64,000 nt of DNA from Crambe crambe (GCA_963924555.1 OZ004586.1:7646501-7710500); one strand, 5' to 3'. Counted from the first letter of the stretch, positions 1 through 12,170 are shown. Program-made: numbers and translations. Notes: generated by a model from the sequence alone, not told the origin.

Positions 1-3000
1 TCAAAATAGCTTGGAATACTGGCCTCATTATCGATTTCCACCGAGTCTGACTCAGACAATTAACATTGGGCCAAGCCTTGTAGAAGTCTGCAGGATCAAG
101 GTAGCTCATGTTTTTGGCTTCAAGTAAAAGAGTGACATAGCAAGGTGGTATCACTTCCCGCACGAGAAGTTCGTTCCAATTAGCTGTGGGGTCATTTTTT
201 CTCTCCACCCCCGGCCATTTCAGACTCCTGCGGTCGTCGTTTAAACCAAACGTGGCATTAACATGAATTGGGAGGTTGGAAGAAGCCTCAATGGGCATGG
301 GAAGGAAACAGAATATTCTTCCATCAGCTGGATGATCTAAATCTACAGCTGTCCCCACCCATGGAAACACTTTCTGCTTGACAGAAGCTGCTCTGACATC
401 AGCACTGGATGTGCCCACCTGATTAACAACTAGCCAACGACTTGTGCTTGTCTCTTTAGTGCTGGCTTCATACACAGAGATGTCAAACCTGTTGATCAGC
501 TGGAAAACCTCCGAAAAATTGTATTTCTGTGATGAATGGTGTGATTTTAATTTCATGAGTAGAGAAATTCGGTCTTGTGTGAGCTTATCAACAAATGCTT
601 TTGCTACAATTGTCTGAAAGGTAAGGGTGTGATTCCCATCCTTATCGATGTTAAAAACTTCAATGGTGTGAATAGATCGAAGGAAGAGAAGAAGAAGCTT
701 TGCCTCCGATCTCAGAGCTTCAATGAGCTCGTTGACTTTCTTTACAGTGTACAAATTCTCAGAGAGACCAGAAGTTGCATGGCGTAGTGGAAAGCGGAAT
801 AGAGTCTTGGAGTAAGAGGTGGTGTTTTGTGAGTCAAAATCTGCTATTCCGTCAAGTGGTGCAAGGTTATCGCTGCCTTGAACTTCATCTAACTCAAACA
901 TCCTACCTGAATCCCCTTTCCAGATTAGTTCTTGTGGTTCTAGAAATGCTATCTTGTTACCACTGATGATTGAAGGAATATCTAAAATTAAAGTTAATCA
1001 TGTTTCAATTAAATGCACTTTGCAAGAAAATTATTTAGCTAGATATAATAATGACAAAAAGATGATAAAAAGCTTCCAGTGTGAATTCAGATTGCTCTGA
1101 GACACCACATTCAATCGAAGTGGGAGGTGGCTGCATTATCAGCTGCAGGGGGTGGGTATGGGAGGCCTCCCATGCATAGAGGCTAAAAAATGCTCCCCTT
1201 AAAATGGCCTGGAAGAGCTAAAAGGAACAGTGAAACAGTGCTCATCATACACTACGTATACGGCGAAGATTTTATAAATTTGTTATTGTAACTTATAGTT
1301 CTATTACAGGGTACATAATATGCAATAGTTAGCGTAGGCTGCCAATTATCGACTAGTAGCTATTATCGACCATTTCCCATTTTAATATGGACCAGCATAG
1401 TTTACGGACATGTGCAGAAAATAACCGATGTTGTGCGGAATTGCTGCACATGGCATGAGAAGTGTTTCTTCTTTCTTCTTTTGCAATCATTGTTTTTCAC
1501 GGTAAGGAAGGGATTAGCTAGCTGTATAAAAGTCTCCTTTTTAGCTTTTTTTGTAGGTGATGGCGCGCAGCTACTCCAAGAAGAAGTCGAACAGGAATCC
1601 TCCATTAAGATCTAAACCAGCAAGGAAGCGACCATATGCAAAGTGAAAACAATGGACTAGAGCACAAATAGATGCTGCCATTAAGACTGTAATGAATGGA
1701 TCAGCTGACTCGATCAACGCAGCTGCAAGAGACCATGGAGTCCCCCCAACCACGCTCAAGAATCGTTTATCTGGGAGAGTTGTTTGTGGGACCAATCCTG
1801 GGCCTGTGCCTTACCTCGACAATAAAGAAGAGCAGGAGCTTGAGGAATACCTCACTCAAGCCAACAAGGTGGGGTATGGGAAGACAAGGCGCCAGGTCAA
1901 AGTGATAGCTGAGAGAGTTGCCAATGACAAAGGGGTGCTGCGAAGTGCCTGCATCAGTGATAGGTGGTGGCGTCGATTTCTACAATGTCATCCTGAAGCT
2001 ACAGGTCGAGCTGCTAAAGCTACCCGTGTTAAACTTTGTGCGAGCAATCGCGTAATCTAGCGATGTTTGCGCAACTACGCGTATTTACGTCAATTCACGC
2101 GAACTTCATCCGCGAGCGGAATGGCGAAGGATCGCGAGAAATCATCCGCGCTATCACGCGAACGTGCTTTTTTTTTCATGCGAATTTGGCTATTTCATGG
2201 TGCGCGCATTTATATATAATTTTTCCCCTTCCCAGGCATACTACAGCAGTACTAATCCAAGATGCTAGCCATTCTATAGTATTATACATCATATTGCTGT
2301 TGTTGTTTGTTTATTTTCAGTGATAATTATATGAAATTTGGATACATAAGATTGTCAGAGAAACATTTTGTATGACTAATTCTGAAGACACCTTGACAGG
2401 AGTAGCTAATTCTTAGCTGGAGTAGCTGGTACAATAAACCTACACTTGAAATAGTGATTCTAGTATCTATTTCTTGTATCAGTTGATATTCAGTATCCTT
2501 GTTTCTATATCCAAGAGCTGTCAGGGGACTATAACTGTAAATAAAGGATAAACAAATATCAATGAATAGTGGATAAAAATTATGGACTGGCTTCAAGTAT
2601 AAAATAGTCATACAACTATACAAAGCCTGACATAGCTATCTGACTGTCAGTCACATGACCACAAAACCCAACATATATCCGACTGCCAGCCACATGACTA
2701 CAAGCCCAACATATAACTATATATCAGGCTGCCAGCCACATGACTACAAAGCCCAACATTATATGACTACCAGTCACATGACCACAAAACACAAAGCCCA
2801 ACATAATATCAGACTGCCCACAAAGCCATACATATATATCAGACTGCCAGTCACATGACCACAACATATAATCAGAGAGCCTGTCACAAAGTATATCAGA
2901 AGCATAACCGACTGCCTCACATCACTACAAAGGCCAGTACTAGACTGCATGCCAGGGTATGAGAAGCACCTTCTCCCTGTTATAGCTAGCTAGTAGTAAG

Positions 3001-6000
3001 TACCTAATTATAAAGCAAGATTAGCTAGTCTGCTTACATACAAAAAGCTCAGTCCTTCTTACCTGTCGATGCCATGTGTACATTGCATCACGTGCACCTC
3101 ACTTATAATCTTGCGTTATTAAATAATACGCATAATTTTTAACTTGCGCATTTATATCCACCTATGTTGCATGGTTTTTTGCGTGATTTCATTAACGTTA
3201 ATCCGCGGGAAGAGGGGCCAGAATAACGCGTAATCCCGCGCTATCAGGTGTATCTTCGCGGTCATTTTGCACGCGATTTATCGCAATAATCCGCGTAAGC
3301 GCGCGCAAAGTTCAACACGGGTACTTGTCGAGCTGCCACAAGGGGTAGTAGTAGTAAAGCTACTGCTGCAACTCGTTCTGCTGTGTCTCTACACCAGCTT
3401 CTCTACCACATGAGTCTTCTTCCTCTGTCACCTCCCCCATTCTATGTAATGCTTCCTCTGTACCAGTGTCTGCTCCATCTGTGCAAGTCTGTCCAACTGT
3501 ATCACTTCAGCTTGCTTCATCTCCTTGCTTACCACCACCAAATGCTGCTAAAATACACCAGGATTCGGAAGAAGAGGACTACGAGTGTGCTTTTTGTTTT
3601 GGAAGTTACTGTGAAGATGGAACAGAATGGGTCAGATGTGCCTGTAGCCACTGGGTACATGAACATTGCATGGAAGAAGTGTTTCTTGATGATAGTGATG
3701 AAGAACGATTTTGTCTTAACTAATTTTTCCCACCATACTTTTTTTTCTTCATATGATATAATATGCATAATACACTGTTGAATACTATGGTTGTTATCTT
3801 TTTTTAAATATCGGTACCCTGTTCGAATTAAAAAAAAAACAAACAAAAAAAAACCGGTCAGTGGTCGATAATTCATCAATACATTTTTAATGGAAAAATA
3901 TAATAGGTACAGGTCGTCGATAATAAAATTTGAGGTCGTCATTTTAAAATACTCGTATAATTGAAAGCTATGTAATAAAACGTTCAAATTCTTGTAGAAG
4001 AAAAAATTGAAGTTTTCACTGGTGCAAGTTTGATCCCGATCCGACCTACGTGTAAGGAGATAGGTTGGGTGTCAAAACTTCTAGTCCATAATTGGCAGCT
4101 TATGCTATTGGGGAAGGGAGCTTCCCTCACTTTATAAATTTACAGCTCTTTTGTATAATCATCTAAGGAATATGTGACATGCATCAGAAGCTATTGAAAG
4201 GTATGGCAACCTCCTATGTAATTTACATGTAATTCCATAGCAGGTTGCCAACAACAACAAGATAAAAGAAGGGTTATAGAAGCATGAGTGAAAATGGCTT
4301 TCCTCGCGAGAAAGCAAGGCAAAGTGGAAGGCTTAGAGAGCAAAATTTTGGTTCAGAGACTACAGTCTACGCTAAGACTATGATATTGGGCTGACCACTT
4401 CCGGTTGAGATGCAGCAGGCTACAAGGCGGGGAAATAGAGGCAAAACTGAGGCATTTAAAAAAAAAAAATTGACAGTTATAGATTTCATATAATTTATCA
4501 ACCATAGAGAGTAATAAACAAATTACATTAAACCAATCTAGTCTAATGCCAATTTGAGGGCAGGAGAGATCTCGGCTATACAGGTCACAATTCCTGTACT
4601 CGATGACTTTAGTTGACTGCACAGCCAGGAGCCAAGGGCTCCACCCCTTGACAGGTGATAGTAGGAAGGTTCTTGAACACAATATCAGATACTCAAACCA
4701 CTGGCTCCTTGAGAGTCCAGGATAGATGGCATCAAAAATGGCTAAATCAGTCGTTTTTGAACTAGATACTGTGGACCACACAGATAGGTGTGGTTATTAA
4801 TTAGGAGGGCTACACTGTAAAAATAAATGTGTAAAAACAACCCATTTTTAGGTTATCTGAGTTGCAATTTGCAACTCAGATAACCTAAAAATGGGTTGTT
4901 TTTACACATTAGTTTTTACAGTGTAGGAGTAATAGCAATATAGTAATGCAGCTAAATTTTATGGCTATCCCTACTTTACTTTTAAGAAAATTTTTGCGCT
5001 CCCTTATTTCCATTCTTTTTCTTTGTAGAAATTGATAACATAACACTGCCGCAGTGTCTAGATTCCAACTCAGGCTAACACTGCTTCCACAGGAATAAAC
5101 AGAGATAGAATCATAAAATTTACAAGTACTTTAAAAACTACTGAACATTATATATCTTCAAACATCTATCTACCCATGATCATTCAGAACTTATTCCACA
5201 TCTGGCATACCTTAGATAACCCAAGTGCTCAAAGATAACAACATAGTCTACTCCTTCTCCACATAGCTGCTACACACGAGGTGAGAAAAATTGAATGACG
5301 TCATTACGTTATACGTTATATGGACTCACGTAAGGATTTATGGAGTATTGGGTATTGACCAGAAGTTCAATCTTTAGACGCCGTTTATTGCAAAACGCTT
5401 ATTCAATCTTCCTGCACTTCAAGTGCTTAAAGGTCCATGGTGGCTTAAGATTTAGCCTCGAGTGTAGTATCAGTAAGGTAATAAGCTAGCTATAGCGTGG
5501 TACTAATAACTTCATTTTTAATTTCTGCATAAAGTGCCCCCCTGTCACATATTAAAGAACTAGAACAAAAGTCGATTTTAGATATCATTTTTTTCTTATG
5601 TTAGCGAATGAATTATAGATTTTTGAATATTCTTCTCTCTTCTGTGTAGATGTAATAATTCACTGTATAGCTTGTTGAGAATCTGGTAGAAGAGAAAGAA
5701 GAATTTTTAGTCCTATGACCTTTGACCTACCTCCCTACTTACTTACTTACTAGTAGTACAGCAGGTTGCAGTCAGAATACTAAAACCGAAATTTACATAG
5801 TCTCCATTCAAGTAGCCCAACTCCAAAGCCACAGTTGAGTCCTTTGAAAGGAGGCTATGTAAATATTGGTTTTACTGTTCTGGATTTCATGTTGCAAGAT
5901 CAAGAGAAGGCTAGCTGGTTTTCCAGTAGTACAATCTTGTACTTAACTAGCAAAATCAAGCAGACACTCATTTTCACATTTAAAAAGACAGTTCACATAG

Positions 6001-6845
6001 GACCTATAAGGTATGACACTTGATTTCTGTTATGGTTCTCCAAATTGGCCAAACATCAAAGTAAGCCTAGATATATCTGTTGTGCTAAATATATGCATGA
6101 AATTAATCTGTGCTTCTTTTTTATAGATTCTGTGCCCAAGGCATTAGATAATGTGCTTATGAGACTCTTAGCAATTTCAGGGAAGTTTCTGCAGAACACT
6201 ATACACTTACCAGTTAAATGGTACACTGAATTAAAGCCAATTCCAAATCGCCCCACTTTGAATGGATCATCAGCTTTGATGCTTTGCTGGAGGCTCTGTA
6301 TTCCCTCCCAATCATCTTCAGAGAACATGGCATCGTTGGCTGAGATGAGAGCAGGTCCTTGGTAAGAAGCAAGCTCGGGCTTCACAAGATTCATGGTCCC
6401 ATGCTGTCTACAGTCAACATAGAACTGGACTCTAGTTGCTCCAGCATCATCAGCATTTTGGATCATTTCCTAACAGCAAAAAAAAAACAACAGAACAAAC
6501 CAAAAAAAAAACAAACAAACAACAACAACAAATCTGAAGAGCATGCAATAGCTAGCTACTTAGCTTTTCAATACGTATACTCAAAACCATAAAGATTAAT
6601 TCCATGGGAAAAGTCAAAAGGCTCTTTCTTCTATTAATCTTACATTATGTGGATGATTATAGACAGCATTGTGTCCAGCTGACTACAGCTAAGCATGCTT
6701 AGGCTGACTGCAGCTACAATGACTACACTACACTTCATACTTTACTTACCTTGAATATCTGGCCATCTGGATACCTTTCCAGAATCTGCTTTATAGTGAC
6801 AGAGAGGGGGGGTCTCCTCTGACCAAAGTGCTGGCCCCTACTCAT
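1..6845 (-). CDS. Sacsin-like HATPase-domain protein, 5' three exons (continues beyond left edge)
   Basis: Three exons join in frame on the minus strand: 6750-6845 (start ATG at 6845, 32 codons, phase 0), 6211-6469 (phase 1) and 1-981, which is still open at the window edge. The first two exons give MSRGQHFGQRR, then IQNADDAGATRVQFYVD and GRFGIGFNSVYHLT, and the third gives DIPSIISGNKIAFLEPQE. This is the N-terminal Hsp90-type ATPase module of sacsin repeats: N-box (NADDAGA), G1 box (GxGFNSVYH) and the FLDP-like segment. In sacsin this module acts in protein folding and intermediate-filament and mitochondrial upkeep; in sponges such genes form a family of unknown role. The exon at 1-981 runs about 327 codons without a stop. 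Its 5229-bp upstream intron (982-6210) is filled with transposons. Family call is strong; orthology to vertebrate SACS cannot be judged because most of the protein is outside. Confidence 0.85.
2023..3320. mobile_element. Non-autonomous DNA transposon inserted into the pogo transposase
   Basis: Terminal inverted repeats of about 20 bp (CCCGTGTTAAACTTTGTGCG on the left, CCCGTGTTGAACTTTGCGCG on the right as reverse complement) are flanked by TA on both sides (2021-2022 and 3321-3322). Both subterminal regions are unusually CpG-rich with many CGCG words, in contrast to the AT-rich middle. There is no credible coding region. It splits the transposase reading frame and is therefore younger than the host element. 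Confidence 0.75.
2640..2960. repeat. Minisatellite inside the nested transposon
   Basis: Degenerate tandem units of about 45-55 bp built from CTGCCAGYCACATGACYACA and AAGCCCAACATATA repeat at least five times. The apparent reading frame over this stretch is a by-product of the repeat. Confidence 0.75.
4811..4925. mobile_element. Palindromic MITE, CACTGTAAAAA family
   Basis: A nearly perfect 115-bp hairpin: arms start TACACTGTAAAAA and meet at GTTGCAATTTGCAAC near 4867, with TA as the likely target duplication. A shorter close relative with the same arm words (CAACCCATTTTTAGGTTATC type) lies at 31550-31646 in module copy B. Confidence 0.85.
5535..5750. repeat. Dispersed repeat, related to 52140-52345
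   Basis: The words AGAACAAAAGTCGATTTTAG, TCTTCTGTGTAGATGTA, GGTAGAAGAGAAAGAAGA and CCTATGACCTTTGACCT recur in the same order in the element at 51903-52344. A terminal fragment of the same family (GGCTATCCCTACTTT) lies at 4965-4982. Probably fragments of one non-autonomous DNA transposon family with GTAGGGAT ends. Confidence 0.65.
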
Positions 6846-8333
6846 AGTTTACTTTTTCCTGAAAGAAATCACGAATATAAGCTAAGTGTTAAGTAGTATC
6901 TAGTTTAGCTATGAAGTTTTCATCTGCACAACCTTTTATTGGGGCTGTTGCAGTTTGCTAGCCATACTCAAGCATGCAAGGTCAAGGTATCCAGCTAGCT
7001 AGTAAGTAAGTTGACCTGATTCTTTCACACACGTGCAGCCACCATACCAGTTCTTGGAATTAGTCGAATCGCACGCATGCGCGAAACCTATCGCATAGGT
7101 GATCGAGTGACAGGATTTCCCTTTACTGCATAACATCGGAAACAGAGGCTTCCCAATGAAGAGTATCATATTTGCTTGAATGAACATTGTTTTGGGTATG
7201 AAATGGGTGACATGTCACCCCCAATGATGTTCATAAGTCAGATGCACATCACTGCATGGGTCTGGCAGGAACAGAGTAATGAAGTGTATGATTGTCAGAG
7301 CTGCAAGTTATGTATCCACCCACTAATAGCAGAGAGCTGAGCATAGCTAATAGTCTACCATGATTGCTAGCTGTGGTTACTAAATTTTTGCTAAAACTAT
7401 TGCACATGAATTATGCTGGATCAGCCCCTGTTAACCTGTTGCATTTATCTATTGTCTGGATGCACTGTTGTAGCTAGTCAGTCCAGGGTAGCTAGCTACA
7501 TTCTACACTTGTCACTGTGGAAATAAACAATTTTGGGTAGATGTGGACAACTGTTTCATTGAAGAAGAATTTGTTGATTACTATATCATGAAAGCCTATT
7601 AGTGGCACGCATGATTCTGCTGACTAGTTACCTATTTACAGTTCCCTGAGAACTGAATGTTTTTGAGCAATGATTAGTTTCCTGCATGCAGGAATGTAGC
7701 TAATAACTTCCTAGAAAGATAGATTATAGCTAGCACTGATAGAGCTATAGCTAACTAAATTAATTTTACAATCCAAGCCAACAATATAATGTATTCCAGT
7801 CCATTAGCTATTTTCATTTCACTATTCCTAATTCACTGAATCTAGAGGGCTATGTACATGCTTCCCAGGCTGAGTGACTCAGTCTCCTAGCTATGTTGTT
7901 CCAACCAGTTGCTAAGCTTAAACAAGCTGCACTGCTCACAGTGCTCAGTGCCCAGTGCAGATCAGGGATGTGGTTATTGAAATGGGTGTATTTTAGCTAT
8001 GTTTTCAATGGGAATAGTATCAATTTATTGTACTGGGGGAGGAGGACACTCTAAGTTTGGGGGTGGGGAATCCCAGGTTTTCACAACCTCTGTATTAATC
8101 CCTGCTTCCTCATGGTCAATGTAACATAATACCTTGGTTATAATCTACCTTAGAGATGACTAATAGCTAATATTAATAATCATAGCCAAGTTCATACAAG
8201 AATATGTATTGTACTATAAATGGGGACAATATTTACATAATTATAGGAAGAACAATTAATCTTAGCTTAAAAAACAGCAGAGCTCTAGCAGCTACAAGTT
8301 CACCAAAATAGTACTTGTTATTAAATTCTTGAT
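6846..8333. other. Spacer between the sacsin-like and amidohydrolase genes
   Basis: No convincing coding exon, RNA gene or long inverted repeat is visible here. The part near 6846 is the expected promoter side of the sacsin-like gene, and the part near 8333 is the 3' side of the amidohydrolase gene. Confidence 0.5.
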
Positions 8334-9727
8334 TCATAGAGTTTTATGCACCTGCATGCCTCCTACCCATGTCTCCAATACAGGTATGTTACGCATTCCC
8401 ACTGGATTTTTTCGAGTGATTGGATCTTCTGCTAATATCACGAAATCAGCCATTTTGCCTTCCTCCAACGATCCAACCCACTGATCTGCTTGACACTGCC
8501 ATGCTGCATCATACGTAACTGCTTTCAATGCTTGCTCTGGCGTGATTTTCTCCTTTTCATTTAGAACTTGGCCATCATGGTCTTGCTCCATGATTCTCAT
8601 CACTGCTTGTTCCATCAGGCGCAGTGGCCCGAGAGGAGATACAGAATTATCGCTGTGAAGGGTGATCCGCATCCTAAATCTTCAGCATCTTGCATTGATT
8701 TACAAAGTCGAGCGTAACCGATTCTTACTTTGTGGGCTTTTTGAACTAGTGGTGAGCAATACAATTCCAGAGCAAACTTCATGATAGGAGACATGGCAGC
8801 ATCATACATTAATGTTACTCCATGTTCATTAGCCATTTTAAAATGTGAATCGAGATTTTTTTTTAGATGGACTACAGTCTCAAAAATCTGCAATTTTGGA
8901 ATAGCTTTCAAGCCTGCAGACATCTCTGCCATCTCCTGAAGTCCACCACGATCATTTACATGGGTCCAGTACTTCTGATAAGAAGTGTACTGCTGTTGAA
9001 TCTCTTCATTAGAATCGTAGATCTGGTGTATGGCTGGACTGTTAACATATGCCGTGTGCATGGAAGCACTCACCATAAACAATGGAATGTCCTTCTCCAT
9101 CAAATCAAGCTCATAAGGGCCAAATCGTTGCAATTTTGTAAGGCCACTTGTAGACTTAGTGAATGGCATTAATGAAGGATCGACACCCACACCAAGTATC
9201 CACGATGCTTTCTTGCGTTCAGCTTTCCTGATTTCTTCTGTTAGCCATTTTACATCATACACCTTTCGCAACTCTTGCCCATCGAAAGGGCTAAAGTCAT
9301 TCCACCCCATATTCAGAGCGGTAGCTACGATATGGACATGTGGCTCAATTAATCCTGGTAATAGAGTTTGTCCACAAGATAATTCTTTTCGCTCATAATG
9401 AACACCCAAATTGTTCATTTTAACACTCACAAATTCCTTGGAACCTGAAGCCACAACTTTACCACCATGAAAACCAATAGCATCAACCTTACTCATACTT
9501 CCACCAGCAATAGGACGTATGGTTCCACCTGTGTACATGACAGAGATAGGATTGCAGGCGCAGGCATCGACTTCTTCCCCCAAAGATTTAGATTGCGATA
9601 GATGTTGTTCAATTAGTTCTTCAGTAAGGATATTTTCTTCCAAATACTTGATGACGAGGTTGTAGCAGCTGCAGTAGACACAGCCGGCCTCACTCGATTC
9701 GTAATCAGCCATCGTTAGAAAGATCAA
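8334..9727 (-). pseudogene. Amidohydrolase-3 family gene (YtcJ-like), uninterrupted, with internal deletion
   Basis: The N part (9727 to about 8675) reads ACNPISVMYTGGTIRP, GFHGGKVVASGSKEFV and LPGLIEPHVHI, with the HxH metal motif of the amidohydrolase fold, then ASWILGVGVDPSLMPF and further family sequence up to KVRIGYARLCKSMQDAEDLG. The C part (8672-8334) is in another frame: MRITLHSDNSVSPLGPLRL (the family's HSD, a metal-site aspartate), TPEQALKAVTYDAAWQ, GSLEEGKMADFVILAEDP. Together they give about 450 residues against a usual 530-560. The central strands with the HAxGD and RIEH histidines are missing exactly at the DLG/GMR join near 8670, so this copy probably makes no active enzyme. 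The start could be ATG 9727 or 9712 (MADYESSEAG). No introns are seen. An assembly collapse is the main alternative. Confidence 0.75.
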
Positions 9728-9849
9728 ACTTTAAGGGGTGTTAATTATAGCATAGATTGTATAGACTGCGTAACCTACGTAATACAATGATGCCACATAA
9801 TTATTATTATACGCATGCGCATAGGCTAATTTTTTAAAAGTTTTTAAAA

Positions 9850-11890
9850 AAAATTTTTTACATATCAATTAATTTTATCACAAAGGCTAGACTAGCTAGC
9901 AACAGTAATAAATATTGGATGAAAAGACAGTTAGATGATACCATCCACCCAGGGAGAGTGAGTTGGAAGGCAGTTAAGCCAAAGGGTGGCATTACCCCTC
10001 CAGAGGGCCACAGATAGTCTCTGGAAAAGATGACGAGTAGTTTCTCCTGGTGATGAACCAGTTCTCTGCCCCAGGAGGCGGCCAATTCTTGAAATGGTAA
10101 GGGCAGCCTCCTCACTCCAGCCTCCCAGCGACTCCACCACAAGGGGGACAAATGACATCCCCACCGCCTGGCATGCTTCTTGGTGTGCTGCTATCTTTCT
10201 CCCCTCACCAACCCTTAAGGCATAGCCTTGATCCTTGGCAGCACCAGACAGAGTGGAGGTTTGCAGAGTGGAGATAACTGTCACATCCAGGGCAGCTGGG
10301 AGGCCCCTGGACCAGTTTGGGAGGAAGATATCAGCTGGGCGGCTGTTAGTGTCTGGGATGAGGGAAGTGACCTCCTTCCTTGGTGCGAGAGCGGCAGACT
10401 GAGCAGCAGAAAAGAGGACATCACGTAGGGCATTATGGCGGTATATCCTGTCTCCGTTTCCTCCACAACCCACTTGGTGGTCCCCAAAGGGATCCATAAT
10501 GCCCTCTTTGGAACATGCTGGGCATCTTGAGTTCCCGCTGAAAACTTCAAGACCAAGCCAGTAGTCCAAACAACAGCGAAACTCCCTGTCATGAAGATGG
10601 AGACCAAGTGCAGGAGCTGGGATAACATTCAACCAATCACCGGCATGAGGGATGGCAGTTGATAAAGCGAGTGCCCGAGACCGGGTATCAGGAGCTAAAT
10701 GCAGCAGAGAATTATATGAAGCCTCATCAATCATGCGTGAAAGTGGTCGCTGTCGAAGGGGGACATCAATCTCCTCCACTGAGGACCAGTCAGGTCTTTC
10801 CGCCGCTAGGGCCAGGTCAGAGACAGCTCTAGCAAGATGGGAGGAAAAGGAGGGTTGGTTACGGATTCTGGATATCAGTGCGCGAGACTGGTCCGGTGAG
10901 CTGACAAAAGCAGCTGGAGCATGAAGGCTAGCAGATCTGATATTAAGTCCCCCCAAGGAGCTAGGTAGCGAGGCCTTTTGCCATGCCCACTTGGACAGGG
11001 GACCACCAGCTAATTCAAAAAGGCACTCTCTCATCATATTATCAAAAGCCATGGTGGCTTGATGAATGTACACTGGAGGGCATGACCTTAAAAGGAAATT
11101 GAGCTTTGGGAGGGCTAGGCACGAATGGAGAAGGGTAGACTGTATCTGAGAGTCTTCGAGATCCCGTAGTTTGGTCACAGCAGACCTTATCTTTTCAACC
11201 CGTTTTGCAGCGATGGATTCACAAAAGCTGGCTGGGCCAATAGGTGATCCTAAGAGGGAAAAACCAGATCTGGTGATGGGAATTTCCGGTGGGAGGGGAT
11301 TATGAGAGCCATCAGCATCTTCTGGGATGTAATGGAGAGATTTCGATCTATTTAGCCTTAATCCTCTGGGTGGCCCATCCTCTTCTATGATTGCTAAGGC
11401 CTTGGCCAGGTCTTCTGCTGTACCACACAGGGTCCCATCATCCAAATACCAAGCGTCAATAAGTAAATTTGGAACATCCCTTTTCAATCTCTCCACGATG
11501 GGGTGAAGTGTCAGGGCAAAGCATAAAGGGCCAAGAGGGTCCCCTTGTTGAACACCACATCGACTGAGAATTGTGTGTTTCCCAAAATGCAGTATAGGTT
11601 GAGAACTGTAGCAGCTCTCCACCCAGCTTGATAGCGAAGGTATACGGGCTCTGACTTCGGAGAACATATGACTGCGGTCAATGCTATTAAAGGCGTTGCT
11701 GAAGTCCAGGAGCAGGACATGACAGGAATCCGGAGAAAGCCCCTCATCCTCCAGAGTCTGGGAGACTGCATGAACAATGGCTTCACACCCAACCCTCACC
11801 CCTACCCCCAGCTGAAGGGGGGTAAGATTACGGAGGGCCTCGTTCTGGACTGCCCGAGAGAGACATTTGGATGTTAACCGACGGAGAACC
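9850..11890 (-). mobile_element. 5'-truncated LINE (non-LTR retrotransposon) with restriction-like-endonuclease-type C terminus
   Basis: The frame is open from about 11880 to 9931. It starts inside the RT domain (RRLTSKCLSRAVQ, PLQLGVGVRVGCEA); the N-terminal part of the element is missing. RT motifs are clear: A = LLLDFSNAFNSIDR, B = GVQQGDPLGPLCFALTLH, C = WYLDDGTLCG, D = GLRLNRSKS. A Cys-Cys-His-Cys knuckle (CPAC ... GDHQVGC) follows, then RPADIFLPNW ... AALDVTVIS, which resembles the PD-(D/E)XK nuclease of R2-like LINEs. No stop breaks the remaining 622-plus codons. An in-frame TAG just upstream, near 11890, marks the truncation point next to the duplicated module. An A-rich tail region lies near 9850. 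Clade assignment is uncertain. Confidence 0.8.
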
Positions 11891-12117
11891 TAATCGATGG
11901 GAGTGTACGGACGTACAGCGGTAGTTTACGGACAGCCCTACGCTTATGGGCGCAGTTCACTCTCGCTGGCAATTGCCAAGCCACAGTCTACACTTACAAG
12001 TCAACTTATATGGAGTAGCCCATAAACTATATTTAAACCATTATTTATGAGTGCACACTCGTCGTGGAATATGGCGATTCGAGTCATTTTCAGTTCGTGA
12101 AAATACGGTCTGGCTTT

Positions 12118-12170
12118 GCCACGTGCCCACTTGGATGCCCGCTGCATTTCCCCTGGGGGGTATAAATATC
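12118..12170 (+). promoter_or_regulatory. Conserved core promoter of 7TM gene A
   Basis: A CACGTG-containing stretch (GCCACGTGCCCACTTGGATG) is followed by TTTCCCCTGGGGGG and a TATA-like TATAAATATCC at 12161, 50 bp before the ATG at 12211. The same order and wording recur before gene B at 21462-21520 while nearby intron DNA has diverged, which suggests constraint. Confidence 0.55.

Larger units (their letters stand above)
1560..3723 (+). pseudogene. Broken pogo-type transposase (HTH_psq, CENP-B-like N part; Cys/His-rich C tail)
   Basis: The frame starts MARSYSKKKSNRN at 1560 and meets a TGA at 1644. It then reads IDAAIKTVMNGSADSINAAA and VPPTTLKNRLSGRV (psq-type HTH), and GYGKTRRQVKVIAERV ... 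RWWRRFLQCHPE (CENP-B-type second HTH). Coding homology stops at about 2020, where another transposon inserts. Past that insertion the C-terminal part resumes and ends ECAFCFGSYCEDGTEWVRC, CSHWVHEHC, FCLN at 3720. That tail is the PHD-like Cys/His knuckle found in many invertebrate pogo-type transposases. The DDE catalytic core is absent, and a frame change is apparent in the Ser-rich linker near 3395. Not functional as it stands. Confidence 0.75.
1333..4104 (+). mobile_element. Pogo/Tigger-like DNA transposon remnant in the sacsin-like intron
   Basis: Imperfect terminal inverted repeats of about 28 bp bound this element: left end GCGTAGGCTGCCAATTATCG, right end (reverse complement) GCATAAGCTGCCAATTATGG. 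Both are flanked by TA, the Tc1/mariner-pogo type target site. Inside is a broken transposase with a psq-type helix-turn-helix and a C-terminal zinc-finger-like tail, and a second transposon (2023-3320) sits within that coding region. The element lies wholly in the intron of the sacsin-like gene. Confidence 0.7.

Noticed and set aside
2327-2858. Two short frames inside the nested transposon
   Set aside because: The second is minisatellite-derived, the first has no recognisable motif.
10228-10924. Plus-strand frames over the LINE
   Set aside because: Shadows of the minus-strand reverse transcriptase frame.
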